Part shown: positions 1 to 7,929 of the stretch, piece by piece | Layout of the letters: every line of letters starts with the position of its first letter | Position numbering within the stretch: the stretch's first letter is position 1 | From: Legionellales bacterium | GTDB taxonomy: Bacteria > Pseudomonadota > Gammaproteobacteria > Comchoanobacterales > Comchoanobacteraceae | Direction of reading: 5' to 3' | Assembly: GCA_002690495.1 (NCBI GenBank) | Contig: NZEV01000001.1 | Span: forward strand, 1 to 35,401 | Length of the DNA: 35,401 nucleotides | The notes under the pieces: model-generated | Seen by the model: only the letters and a program-made list of their open reading frames with translations | What the model was told of the DNA's origin: nothing | Databases searched by the model: none | Translations under genes and position numbers: made by a program

Positions 1-1
1 T

Positions 2-136
2 ACATTTACCATGGATGATAACACAAAAGACCCATTTACCGTTGGTGAAAAGGGAAGATATTCAATGGTGATTGATAATTTAAAGGCCTTAAACTTTGAA
101 AGGGAACTGAACAAGAAGCGTAGGAAAGTTTATTGA
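2..136 (+). CDS. 3' end of an unrecognised protein gene (5' truncated by window edge)
   Basis: An open frame enters from the left edge and stops at TGA 134-136, giving 44 visible residues. The tail is hydrophilic and ends in a very basic stretch (ELNKKRRKVY). In many gammaproteobacteria lptD precedes surA, but this tail does not look like the beta-barrel C-terminus of LptD, so I do not assign it. The frame is open over all 44 codons and codon use resembles the neighbours. It could also be the remains of an unrelated ORF. Confidence 0.5.
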   Translation, partial: TFTMDDNTKDPFTVGEKGRYSMVIDNLKALNFERELNKKRRKVY

Positions 137-147
137 TGAACACACAA

Positions 148-172
148 ATTGATCCTTTCAAATTTGATCAAT
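148..172. repeat. Inverted repeat downstream of the first gene
   Basis: ATTGATC at 148-154 is repeated in inverted orientation as GATCAAT at 166-172 around an 11-nt loop. It lies just after the stop codon of the upstream gene. There is no T-tract after it, so it is a weak terminator candidate at best. It could equally be an operator or chance in AT-rich DNA. Confidence 0.3.
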
Positions 173-231
173 GATCAGGTTAAGTATAAGCTAGATCTCT
201 ACAATCATTCATCTATTTGGTGATTAGAGAC

Positions 232-260
232 TTGTATGTATCAAAATCAATCGTTAAAAT
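232..260 (+). promoter_or_regulatory. Candidate sigma70 promoter for surA-rsmA
   Basis: TTGTAT (232-237) and TAAAAT (255-260) are separated by exactly 17 bp. Transcription would start near 267, leaving about 10 nt before the surA ATG, just enough to include the AAGGG ribosome-binding site at 266-270. This is assigned by eye from consensus only. Confidence 0.35.
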
Positions 261-276
261 GACAAAAGGGTGAGTT

Positions 277-1161
277 ATGATTAAAAAACTGTTTATATTA
301 TTTTCTTTGACATCATGTTTAAATTTAAGTTACGCACAGATTGATCGTGTAGTTTTAGTTGTGAATAATGACGCTGTGACTGAGTATGATGTTGAGCGAT
401 ACAAAAAGAATCTCTTATTTTTAGTGCCTGAAAAAGAACGTGAGAAAGCATCAGTTCAGCTAGAACAAAATCTAATGACATTGCTTCAAGATTATACGCT
501 GATGTTGCAGTATGCGAAGAAGGCTAATATTGAACCTACCGCTGAACAGGTCAATCAATTTAACACACTCAATCTTAAAAAGGCCAATATCGATCCTGCA
601 CAATTAAATCAAAAACTCAATGAGTTTGGTATCAGTCCAGAGGATTTTAATCAATATGTCAAAAACACCATCGCTATTTACTTATTAAAATCACAAATAG
701 TTGCTAGTCAGTTGCAGTTGACACCGCAAAAGGTAAAGAGATACCGTTATCAGCGTCAGTTCGATGAAAGCTTATTTACCTTTAATGATTACTTGATCCC
801 TTTTGATACAAAAGGTGCACATACAAAAGCAGAACAGCTGCAAAAAGGAGTTGAAAAAAACTTAAGCATTCCAGAGCAAGTCAAACCCTATTATTCCAAA
901 ACAGTATTTGAAGAAACAAAACACGATAATATACCAGATATTTTTTTGAAAGCATTTAAAAATAAACAGCCACCGCTCGTTTCAAAGGTGATTTCAGCAG
1001 ATAATGGTTATCATGTCCTATGGCTTAAGGCGGTCAAAGCACCACCTTTGATGGATGAAAAACAAGCTATGAATACATTGTATGAGGAGCAGTCTGAAAA
1101 GATATTGAAAAAATGGCTCACAGAAGTCAAAGAAGCTTCTTATTCTCACGTGTTTGAATGA
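277..1161 (+). CDS. surA: SurA-like periplasmic chaperone / peptidyl-prolyl isomerase, short form
   Basis: A signal peptide covers residues 1-20 (MIKK, a hydrophobic core, then SYA before Q21), so the protein should act in the periplasm in outer-membrane protein folding. The N-terminal helical module is typical of SurA: residues 21-50 read as IDRVVLVVNNDAVTEYDVE, the usual SurA opening. At 294 residues it is much shorter than the roughly 430 of E. coli SurA. There is room for only one parvulin-like segment (about 165-255), and it is divergent, so chaperone activity may dominate over isomerase activity. AAGGGTGAG precedes the ATG. The stop overlaps the rsmA start (ATGA). The surA-rsmA adjacency, with pdxA missing between them, is a reduced version of the classic gammaproteobacterial cluster. 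Confidence 0.85.
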   Translation: MIKKLFILFSLTSCLNLSYAQIDRVVLVVNNDAVTEYDVERYKKNLLFLVPEKEREKASVQLEQNLMTLLQDYTLMLQYAKKANIEPTAEQVNQFNTLNLKKANIDPAQLNQKLNEFGISPEDFNQYVKNTIAIYLLKSQIVASQLQLTPQKVKRYRYQRQFDESLFTFNDYLIPFDTKGAHTKAEQLQKGVEKNLSIPEQVKPYYSKTVFEETKHDNIPDIFLKAFKNKQPPLVSKVISADNGYHVLWLKAVKAPPLMDEKQAMNTLYEEQSEKILKKWLTEVKEASYSHVFE

Positions 1162-1922
1162 GGAAATTAAAAGCTTTTGGCCAACATTTTTTAGTTGATC
1201 AGCAGGTTTTACAAACAATTAATTCGCACATTAAAATCTCCAAAGAGCCACTTATTGAAATTGGTCCAGGTGGAGGAGCGCTAACCGATTTACTTGTCCA
1301 GAAAAAGCAACACTTTCAGGTCATTGAGGCAGATAAAAGATGGTGTGAATTTCTAAAAAAGCGCCATCCTAATGTCTTAACAGTGGTTCATTTAGATGCC
1401 CTTCAATTTGATTGGCATACAATTGATCCAGAGACCATTATTGTTGGCAACTTACCTTATCAAATTGCAAGTGAGTTGATGGTGCGCTTGGCACAATCGG
1501 GTGCGCCGTTTAAGTATTGTCTTTTTATGATGCAAAAAGAAGTTGCCCTACGTGCCTTAGCTCCAATAGGCGCAAGTGCTTATGGGCGTTTATCAGTGAT
1601 TTTAAGAACACAGTTTGATATGGAGGAAGTGATGCATGTACCTCCAGATGCATTCGATCCACCTCCTAAAGTAGATTCTTCAGTGTTGATGATCACTAGA
1701 AAAAAAGAACCGCTTTGTTCGGTGTCAGAACTGCCAGCTATTGAGGCCTTGACGCAATCCCTTTTTTCCCAAAGAAGAAAAAAATGTCGTAAAATACTTT
1801 TACAGCAATTTCATCAAGCGCAAATAGATCGTTTGAGTATCAATTTAGATGCTCGCCCACAGGCCCTTGCTCCAGAAATATACGTGGAATTAGTTCGGTT
1901 GTCAGAGGAAAACAATAGATAA
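1158..1922 (+). CDS. rsmA: 16S rRNA dimethyladenosine transferase RsmA (KsgA)
   Basis: This is the SAM-dependent enzyme that dimethylates two adjacent adenosines near the 3' end of 16S rRNA during 30S assembly. The 254-residue protein opens with KAFGQHFLVD, the family start. It has the SAM-binding motif IGPGGGALT at 35-43, the catalytic motif NLPYQIAS at 98-105, a FMMQKEVA segment and the FDPPPKVDSSV loop. The length is a little below the usual 265-275. Its ATG overlaps the surA stop by 4 nt (ATGA), indicating translational coupling. A 59-nt gap with its own promoter separates it from speD. Confidence 0.96.
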   Translation: MRKLKAFGQHFLVDQQVLQTINSHIKISKEPLIEIGPGGGALTDLLVQKKQHFQVIEADKRWCEFLKKRHPNVLTVVHLDALQFDWHTIDPETIIVGNLPYQIASELMVRLAQSGAPFKYCLFMMQKEVALRALAPIGASAYGRLSVILRTQFDMEEVMHVPPDAFDPPPKVDSSVLMITRKKEPLCSVSELPAIEALTQSLFSQRRKKCRKILLQQFHQAQIDRLSINLDARPQALAPEIYVELVRLSEENNR

Positions 1923-1944
1923 TTAAAAAAAACTTTGATATAAT
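1916..1944 (+). promoter_or_regulatory. Extended -10 promoter for the speD-speE operon
   Basis: TGATATAAT at 1936-1944 is a perfect extended -10 element (TGnTATAAT). The hexamer 17 bp upstream is TAGATA (1916-1921), a partial -35, as expected when the extended -10 does the work. The predicted start near 1951 leaves a leader of about 30 nt before the speD ATG. Confidence 0.55.
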
Positions 1945-1981
1945 TCATTTTTCCAAATAATTTTATGAGTGTAACTGAAAC

Positions 1982-2446
1982 ATGAAAGTACATCCTGTAG
2001 CAGCGAATATTGATGATGATAACAATGAACACTGTAATATTAAAGTGGTTTCTGTCTCACAAAAAGATCATTACATGGTAGAAGGTGATCAAGTGTATGC
2101 CGGACAACATATCATTGTTGATTTCTTCAAGGCAAAATATTTGGATGACTTAGATTTGATGCGTCAGGCCTTTAAAAATGCTATTCAGTTAGCCAATGCG
2201 ACATTACTGCATATACATCTACATCATTTTACTCCTAACGACGGGGTGTCTGGTGTTGCCGTTTTAGCTGAATCTCACATTAGCGTGCACACTTGGCCTG
2301 AACGAGATTTTGCAGCGTTCGATATTTTTATGTGTGGTGATGCAAAGCCAATGGCAGCTCTGGATGAGCTTAAGCGTGTATTTAAACCGGAATCAGTTAA
2401 AATTAACGTCATCCGAAGAGGTCTTGTGTCTGATGAAATGGTTTAA
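1982..2446 (+). CDS. speD: S-adenosylmethionine decarboxylase proenzyme (pyruvoyl type)
   Basis: The enzyme makes decarboxylated SAM, the aminopropyl donor for spermidine. It belongs to the short bacterial class that self-cleaves to form a pyruvoyl cofactor. The core LAESHISVHTWPE (residues 95-107) contains the E97-S98 cleavage site. Ser98 would become the pyruvoyl group, His103 matches the processing His, and Cys118 (FMCGD), 20 residues after the Ser, matches the catalytic Cys. About 30 residues precede the usual family start, so Met32 (2075) is a possible alternative start; neither has a strong ribosome-binding site. It overlaps speE by 14 nt. Confidence 0.94.
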   Translation: MKVHPVAANIDDDNNEHCNIKVVSVSQKDHYMVEGDQVYAGQHIIVDFFKAKYLDDLDLMRQAFKNAIQLANATLLHIHLHHFTPNDGVSGVAVLAESHISVHTWPERDFAAFDIFMCGDAKPMAALDELKRVFKPESVKINVIRRGLVSDEMV

Positions 2447-3290
2447 AGAAACACTCCATGCTGATTGGCAGCAACACCTAAAACAAGAAAATATTCTATA
2501 TGAGTCTAACAGCGCTCATCAACATGTCATCATTTTTGAAAATAAGTTATTTGGAAGAGTGCTTGCTTTAGATCATATCGTGCAGTTAACCGAAAAAGAT
2601 GAGTTTATTTACCATGAAATGTTTGCACATGTTCCTGTATTTGCTCATGGCCAGGCCCAACACATACTCATCATTGGTGGTGGTGATGGTGGTATACTAC
2701 GAGAACTACTTAGACATCCAACAATAGAACAGATTGATATTGTGGAAATTGACGATACGGTGATTTCAATGTGTCAAAAGTTTTTCCCTATGGTTGAACA
2801 AAATGCATTTTCGGATTCAAGAGTCAAAGTACACATTGATGATGGGTCGCAATTTGTTCAGAAGACATCTGATCAATATGATTTAATTTTAGTAGATTCT
2901 ACTGATCCAATCGGTCCAGCAAAATGTTTATTTGAATCGGCTTTCTATCAGCATTGTCTAGCTTGCCTAAAACCCAAAGGGATCCTTGTGACCCAAAATG
3001 GAAATACATTCTGTCAACTCGATGAGCTTCAACAAACGTATCATCGATTTAAGGCGTTGACATCAAATTATGGTTTTTATGTCTCTGTTGTGCCTACATA
3101 CATTGGCGGCATGATGAGTCATGCATGGGCAAGTAATGATCGTATGTTATCTGATATTGATCCCGACGATTTGAAATATCGCTTCCAACAAGCTGGTTTA
3201 GAGATGAAATACTATAACCCAGCCATTCATTTAGGTGCATTTGCGTTACCTCAATATGTTTGGAATGCTTTTAATCAGAATAAACATTAA
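2433..3290 (+). CDS. speE: Polyamine aminopropyltransferase (spermidine synthase)
   Basis: The enzyme transfers the aminopropyl group from decarboxylated SAM to putrescine. Starting at the ATG at 2433 gives 285 residues, matching E. coli SpeE (288). GAAGAGGT at 2415-2422 is a suitable ribosome-binding site, and a longer upstream reading in this frame would run through speD. Motifs are YHEM at 60-63, the nucleotide-binding loop IIGGGDGGILREL at 80-92, the acidic VEIDD at 104-108 and DSTDPIGPA at 155-163, whose first Asp is the expected catalytic residue. No ornithine or arginine decarboxylase of the PLP type is present in the window to supply its amine acceptor; see the next gene. Confidence 0.95.
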   Translation: MKWFKETLHADWQQHLKQENILYESNSAHQHVIIFENKLFGRVLALDHIVQLTEKDEFIYHEMFAHVPVFAHGQAQHILIIGGGDGGILRELLRHPTIEQIDIVEIDDTVISMCQKFFPMVEQNAFSDSRVKVHIDDGSQFVQKTSDQYDLILVDSTDPIGPAKCLFESAFYQHCLACLKPKGILVTQNGNTFCQLDELQQTYHRFKALTSNYGFYVSVVPTYIGGMMSHAWASNDRMLSDIDPDDLKYRFQQAGLEMKYYNPAIHLGAFALPQYVWNAFNQNKH

Positions 3291-3305
3291 CAGGAGGAAA
3301 TCCAA

Positions 3306-3689
3306 TTGGAAGAAATTATCACAAAAAATATCAATAAAGCGCTATGGGGGATGTCAAGTTGTATTGACCTATATCAGTGTGACCCTGAGCTGATTCGATC
3401 ACCAGAGGCTGTAAAGCGTTACATAGATGAAATTGTTGAAGTGATTGATATGAAAAAATATGGTCCATGTCATATCGAAAACTTTGGCGAAGATGAACGA
3501 GTTGCTGGTCTATCAGTGGTGCAATTAATTGAAACATCCTGTATAACTGGACACTTTGCTAATCAAACGAATAATGCCTACATTGATATTTTTAGTTGTA
3601 AGGCGTTTGATCCAGAGGTTGCATCCGAGTTTTCAAAAGCCTTTTTCAAAGCAGATTCATTTGAACTTAAAGTCAATGAGCGTAGATAA
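3306..3689 (+). CDS. SpeD-like pyruvoyl decarboxylase paralogue (possible ornithine/arginine decarboxylase)
   Basis: This 127-residue protein is a second member of the AdoMet decarboxylase fold. The self-cleavage core is LIETSCITGHF (74-84). Ser78, His83 and Cys98 (IDIFSCKAFDP) keep the same 5- and 20-residue spacings as Ser98, His103 and Cys118 of the adjacent SpeD. The residue before the Ser is Thr rather than Glu, and the WPE segment is absent, so SAM may not be the substrate. SpeD paralogues are reported to have been recruited as L-ornithine or L-arginine decarboxylases in many bacteria; sitting next to speE, such activity would supply putrescine or agmatine. That assignment is inference. 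The start is TTG, supported by a perfect AGGAGG at 3292-3297. It overlaps queF by 14 nt. Confidence 0.8.
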   Translation: MEEIITKNINKALWGMSSCIDLYQCDPELIRSPEAVKRYIDEIVEVIDMKKYGPCHIENFGEDERVAGLSVVQLIETSCITGHFANQTNNAYIDIFSCKAFDPEVASEFSKAFFKADSFELKVNERR

Positions 3690-4488
3690 AACAAATTTAA
3701 CAGTGCTTGGGCAGGAGGTACAATATCCAACTGCCTACAATCCAGATATCCTTCAAATAGTACCAAGACGATTGGTTGAGAATAACCTTCGTGTATATGC
3801 ACAAGATGTATGGAATGCCTATGAAGTTTCTTGGTTAGATGCTCATCATATGCCTCAAATTGCAGTTGCTAAAATCATATTTGATGGTCACTCTGAATTT
3901 ATCGTAGAGTCAAAGTCGCTTAAGCTCTATTTAAACTCATTTAATAATCATGTTTTTTCTGATTATCAAATGATGATCAACACCATTCAACAAGATCTTA
4001 GCAGTTTAGTCAAAGGCCATGTTGAGATTAATTTTGAGTTGCCACCGTTCTCAAATATTGTTTCAGCTCATACTCAAAATTGGCAGTGTATTGATGAATC
4101 AATCTCCATAAAACCTGAGCAGCAAGTAAACTCTGATTGGTTAGAAGTCAGTAGTGATGAGATAATCAATGTGAAATTATATTCTCATCTTTTAAAATCC
4201 AATTGTCTTGTAACACATCAGCCAGATTGGGGGACAGTATTTATTCAATATCATGGACCAGCGATAAATACACAAGGGTTATTAAAGTATATCATTTCAT
4301 ATCGACATCATAGTGGTTTTCATGAGCAGTGTGTTGAAAGGATTTTCAATGACATCACAACGCGGCTACAACCAAAGGATTTAATGGTACAGGCATGCTA
4401 TACGCGCCGAGGTGGCTTAGACATTAACCCAATAAGATCTAGTCGTTCGGATTGGATCGGAATTCACGGACGGGGTTATAGACAATGA
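3676..4488 (+). CDS. queF: NADPH-dependent 7-cyano-7-deazaguanine reductase (PreQ0 reductase)
   Basis: QueF reduces the nitrile of preQ0 to preQ1 in queuosine biosynthesis. Starting at the ATG at 3676 gives 270 residues, close to the long, tandem-fold form found in E. coli (282). The NADPH-binding QueF motif is ESKSLKLYLNSF (78-89). The catalytic Cys177 lies in KSNCLVTHQPDWG, with Asp184 following; Glu217 (FHEQC) is the expected substrate-binding acid. CYTRRGGLDINP (241-252) is also typical. The start overlaps the SpeD-like gene by 14 nt, so it is probably cotranscribed with the polyamine genes, an unusual pairing. Its stop abuts the convergent tsaC stop. Confidence 0.95.
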   Translation: MSVDKTNLTVLGQEVQYPTAYNPDILQIVPRRLVENNLRVYAQDVWNAYEVSWLDAHHMPQIAVAKIIFDGHSEFIVESKSLKLYLNSFNNHVFSDYQMMINTIQQDLSSLVKGHVEINFELPPFSNIVSAHTQNWQCIDESISIKPEQQVNSDWLEVSSDEIINVKLYSHLLKSNCLVTHQPDWGTVFIQYHGPAINTQGLLKYIISYRHHSGFHEQCVERIFNDITTRLQPKDLMVQACYTRRGGLDINPIRSSRSDWIGIHGRGYRQ

Positions 4489-5037
4489 TTAACGAATTTT
4501 TTGACCAGACTTCAAGTCAATAATAGCGCTTGGGTTCTCCTGGTGACCAATATGACCATCAATAATTAAGTCGACTTGATTTTGAAAATAAGTATCGACT
4601 TCTCGAGCTGATTTAGCGCTTGACTGGCCATGAGGGTTTGCGCTAGTAGAAATGATAGGTTTACCAAAAACAGAGCAAATTTCACGGGCTAAATCATGTC
4701 CAGGTACTCTTACAGCCAGTGTAGGATGTTTGCCTGTGAGCCACGAGTGGGTGTTAGATGGAATGAGCCAAGTGGTCGGCCCTGGCCAGGATCCTTGAAT
4801 GGAATCATATTCTTCTTTAGATAATGTTTCACAATATGGTTGAATCTGAGATATTGAGTCACCAATTAATATAAATCCTTGTTCAAGGCTGCGACCTTTA
4901 AGTCTCGCAATTGCTGCAACAGCGGCTTGATTGTCTGGATCACACCCAAGTCCAAAACAAGATTCGGTAGGGTATGCAATGATCTTACCTTGGTGCAGTA
5001 AAGAGGCAATGACTTTTAATTCAGTCTGCGATGACAT
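4489..5037 (-). CDS. tsaC: L-threonylcarbamoyladenylate synthase TsaC
   Basis: It makes threonylcarbamoyl-AMP for the t6A37 modification of ANN-decoding tRNAs. The 182-residue protein has the YrdC fold with the hallmark AYPTESCFGLGCD (21-33), KGRS (47-50), a WPGPTT segment near 84-89 and STSANPHG (130-137). It is the short TsaC form without the extra C-terminal domain of Sua5. The start codon lies inside the end of topA (17-nt overlap), so it is the downstream member of a topA-tsaC unit, a common gammaproteobacterial neighbourhood. Confidence 0.95.
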   Translation of the reverse strand: MSSQTELKVIASLLHQGKIIAYPTESCFGLGCDPDNQAAVAAIARLKGRSLEQGFILIGDSISQIQPYCETLSKEEYDSIQGSWPGPTTWLIPSNTHSWLTGKHPTLAVRVPGHDLAREICSVFGKPIISTSANPHGQSSAKSAREVDTYFQNQVDLIIDGHIGHQENPSAIIDLKSGQKIR

Positions 5038-7282
5038 GCTTACACTCTGGACATGTGATTTTTGTCCCTTCTTTTTTTGTGACTTGCTCCATCATAATAG
5101 GCCATTGGCATGCTGGGCATGTACGTTGGAGTGGCGTATGCCAAAGCGCGTATTGGCATTTAGGATAGCCTTTGCAGCCAAAGAAAATTTTTCCACGACG
5201 AGTGAGTTTTTTCATTAAATGATTTTCATTGCATTTAGGACAGGTAATACCCGTGTCTTCAGACACTTTTAATGACTCAATATGTTTACAATCTGGATAT
5301 CGACTACAACCGATAAACTTACCATATCGACCCATTTTATATACTAAATCTGCTTCACATTTAGGGCACTGACGTCCTACTAGCTCAGGAGTTTCAGGCT
5401 CTTGCTCACCGTCAAGATTGCGAGTGTAGTCACACTCTGGATATTGACTACAACCCACAAAACGACCTCTTTTTCCAAGTTTAGTCACTAGGTGTGCTTC
5501 ACATTTAGGGCACTTTTCATCCATTTTCTCTTCGGTCACATCACTGCGCTGAACATTTTCCCCAATGGTCTCAATTTGTTGATGAAAAGGTTGCCAAAAC
5601 GATTCCATCAGCGGTTTCCATTCTGTCTCACCACGTGAAATTGCATCCAAATCATCCTCAAGTTTTGCTGTGAAATCATATTCTACATATTGAGTAAAAT
5701 GTTTTGTTAGAAATTGGTTTACGATTTCACCCACATCTGTCGGTATAAAGCGTTTATTGTCTTTTTCAACATATTCACGATCTAGTAACGTAGAGATGAT
5801 AGACGCATAAGTAGAAGGTCGCCCAATCCCTTTTTCTTCAAGATTCTTTACGAGTGTTGCTTCATTAAAACGTGGTGGTGGCTCAGTGAAATGTTGTGCG
5901 GCATCAATGTCTTTAATGGCTACAGGGTCTTTTTTCTTCAATCGAGGTAGAATGTTTTTCTCATCAATTGATGCTTTAGGATCATCTGTGCCTTCCTGGT
6001 ATACTTTTAAATAACCTGGATGTTTTATGCTTGAGCCGCTGGCTCGAAATATAGCAATTTGACCTGCTGCTAAATCAAGACTCATCGTATCCATCACTGC
6101 ATGGGCCATTTGGCTGGCTAATCCTCTTTGCCAGATCATTTGGTATAACTTGAATTGCTCAGGTGAAAGTAGCTTGCTCAGTTGCTCTGGTCTTCGGGAG
6201 AAATCGGTTGGCCTGATCGCTTCATGAGCTTCTTGAGCATTTTTAGTTTTTGTTTTGAAAATACGAATTGAGTTAGGTAAGAAATCTTCACCATACTGTT
6301 TTTTGATGTACTCTCTCATCAATGGCAATACTTCGTCTGCAATATGCACAGAATCAGTTCTCATATAGGTAATTAGACCAACATGCTCATTAGCAATATC
6401 GACACCTTCATACAGTTGCTGCGCCACTCTCATCGTTTTAGATGCACTAAAGCCTAGTTTCCTGACAGCATCCTGTTGTAGAGTGGATGTCGTGTATGGT
6501 GGCGGCGGATTTCTTTTTCTTTCTTTTTCAGTGAGTTCGTTGACTACCAGCTGGCCTTGAGATGCTGTTTTGATTTGCTCTAAAAATGAAGTGGCCATGG
6601 TTTCATTTTTAATCGATAGATTCTCTAGTTTTTGTCCATCAAAGTGAGTGAGCTTTGCATCAAACTCTATACCTTGTTCTTGATGTTTTGACGTGATAGA
6701 CCAATATTCTTCAGATTTAAAGGCTCTGATTTCAAGCTCTCTTTCTACAATCATTTTCAGTGCAGGGCTTTGAACGCGGCCTGCAGAAAGTCCTCTACGA
6801 ATTTTCTTCCATAAAAGAGGTGAGAGGTTAAATCCAACCAAGTAATCGAGAGCACGACGTGCTTGTTGAGCATTCACTAATGGCATTGCAATTTCTCTAG
6901 GACTAGAGAGCGCATCTATAATCGCTTTTTTAGTGATCTGATGAAAGATGACTCGTTTACAGGATTTGTCTTTGCATTTTTTATTTGCGTGAATGAGGTG
7001 TGCAATGTGCCAAGCAATTGCCTCTCCTTCTCGATCGGGGTCGGTCGCAAGTAATATTTCATCGGTTTTCTTTGCCAAATCAATGATCTTATCGACATGT
7101 TTGCTATTTCTGGCAATGGTGTCGTATTTCATTGAAAAGTCTTGTGTATTCACTGCGCCTTCTTTGGGAATGAGGTCCCGAACATGACCATAACTTGCAA
7201 CAACCTCATATTGGTTATTGAGGTATTGCTTAATCGTTTTAGCCTTTGACGGTGACTCAACAATCAACAGCGATTTACCCAT
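5021..7282 (-). CDS. topA: DNA topoisomerase I
   Basis: This type IA topoisomerase relaxes negative supercoils. I place the start at ATG 7282 (MGKSLLIVESPSKAK), 753 residues, because AAAGGAGAG lies directly upstream (7286-7294); a longer reading adds only seven residues. The Toprim domain has Glu9 (IVESPSKA) and the DPDREGEAIAWH acidic motif. The active-site Tyr is in GLITYMRTDS, near residue 315. The C-terminus carries four zinc-ribbon repeats with paired Cys (CPKCE twice, CPKCN, CPACQ), the last ending CPECKHVIAD. The final repeat overlaps the tsaC start. Confidence 0.97.
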   Translation of the reverse strand: MGKSLLIVESPSKAKTIKQYLNNQYEVVASYGHVRDLIPKEGAVNTQDFSMKYDTIARNSKHVDKIIDLAKKTDEILLATDPDREGEAIAWHIAHLIHANKKCKDKSCKRVIFHQITKKAIIDALSSPREIAMPLVNAQQARRALDYLVGFNLSPLLWKKIRRGLSAGRVQSPALKMIVERELEIRAFKSEEYWSITSKHQEQGIEFDAKLTHFDGQKLENLSIKNETMATSFLEQIKTASQGQLVVNELTEKERKRNPPPPYTTSTLQQDAVRKLGFSASKTMRVAQQLYEGVDIANEHVGLITYMRTDSVHIADEVLPLMREYIKKQYGEDFLPNSIRIFKTKTKNAQEAHEAIRPTDFSRRPEQLSKLLSPEQFKLYQMIWQRGLASQMAHAVMDTMSLDLAAGQIAIFRASGSSIKHPGYLKVYQEGTDDPKASIDEKNILPRLKKKDPVAIKDIDAAQHFTEPPPRFNEATLVKNLEEKGIGRPSTYASIISTLLDREYVEKDNKRFIPTDVGEIVNQFLTKHFTQYVEYDFTAKLEDDLDAISRGETEWKPLMESFWQPFHQQIETIGENVQRSDVTEEKMDEKCPKCEAHLVTKLGKRGRFVGCSQYPECDYTRNLDGEQEPETPELVGRQCPKCEADLVYKMGRYGKFIGCSRYPDCKHIESLKVSEDTGITCPKCNENHLMKKLTRRGKIFFGCKGYPKCQYALWHTPLQRTCPACQWPIMMEQVTKKEGTKITCPECKHVIAD

Positions 7283-7354
7283 GGACTCTCCTTTAGTGAT
7301 CAAAAAATCAGCTTAATCTCTTTAATATTGCTTGTCTGTGTACAATATAGAACC

Positions 7355-7383
7355 CTTATAGCATAATATTCTTGATAAAGAAA
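7355..7383 (-). promoter_or_regulatory. Candidate extended -10 promoter for topA-tsaC
   Basis: On the minus strand TGCTATAAG (7363-7355) is an extended -10 element in the 110-nt gap between folA and topA. The -35 position (7383-7378, TTTCTT) is poor, so recognition would rest on the TGn motif. The leader to the topA ATG would be about 65 nt. Confidence 0.35.
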
Positions 7384-7392
7384 ATATATCAA

Positions 7393-7881
7393 TCAATTCT
7401 CAGAGCGAACCAATACTTGGATATTGAATCGATATGCGTGCTTTTCATCCTTAGGATACTGTATGATACTTTGCCTTTTCCAATGTGACGGATTGAAATA
7501 GGGAAAAAAAGTATCGCCTTCATCCCAAGATTCAACAAAGGTCAAAATCATTTTTGTCGCGATTGGTAAAGCTGCTTGATAAATTCTTTGGCCACCTGTA
7601 ATGAACACCTCTGTGGCTTCTTTTTGTGCTTCAATTGCATCATCTAATGAATGAAATGTAGTGACCTCAGGGTGGTCAATAGGTCGTCTGCTGATGACAA
7701 TATTATTTCTATGAGGCAGAGGTTTCCCAATCGATTCATAGGTTTTTCGCCCCATAATGATGGTTTTATTTTTTGTGGTATTCATAAAATGTTTAAGATC
7801 AATAGGTAGATGCCACGGTAAGGACTGATTAATGCCTATTGTAAAGACCTCATTTAGTGCAGCAATTAAAGTTATTTCCAT
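7393..7881 (-). CDS. folA: Dihydrofolate reductase
   Basis: It reduces dihydrofolate to tetrahydrofolate with NADPH. The 162-residue length is standard. LPWHLPIDLKHF (21-32) holds the proton-donor Asp28, equivalent to Asp27 of E. coli. MGRKTYESIGKPLP (43-56) and VFITGGQRIY (about 92-101) are the NADPH-binding motifs. It shares a 48-nt divergent intergenic region with the tetraheme cytochrome gene, so the two promoters probably overlap. Confidence 0.96.
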   Translation of the reverse strand: MEITLIAALNEVFTIGINQSLPWHLPIDLKHFMNTTKNKTIIMGRKTYESIGKPLPHRNNIVISRRPIDHPEVTTFHSLDDAIEAQKEATEVFITGGQRIYQAALPIATKMILTFVESWDEGDTFFPYFNPSHWKRQSIIQYPKDEKHAYRFNIQVLVRSEN

Positions 7882-7889
7882 AATAGATC

Positions 7890-7918
7890 TTGATGATTAT
7901 CTCAAACAATATTAGTAT
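7890..7918 (+). promoter_or_regulatory. Candidate promoter of the cytochrome oxidase operon
   Basis: TTGATG (7890-7895) and TAGTAT (7913-7918) are 17 bp apart in the 48-nt gap after folA. A start near 7925 would leave only about 5 nt before the ATG at 7930. This fits the absence of a visible Shine-Dalgarno sequence and suggests a nearly leaderless message. Confidence 0.4.
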
Positions 7919-7929
7919 AACCACTATAT

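Noticed and set aside
2310-2432. Longer N-terminus for SpeE
   Set aside because: The extra codons lie within speD in another frame, and the family length and the ribosome-binding site support ATG 2433.
3556-3675. Longer N-terminus for QueF
   Set aside because: The extension is out of frame within the SpeD-like gene and has no QueF similarity; ATG 3676 gives the family start.
4931-5218. Cys-rich plus-strand ORF opposite the tsaC/topA junction
   Set aside because: It is a shadow of the topA zinc-ribbon codons on the opposite strand; both minus-strand genes are well supported.
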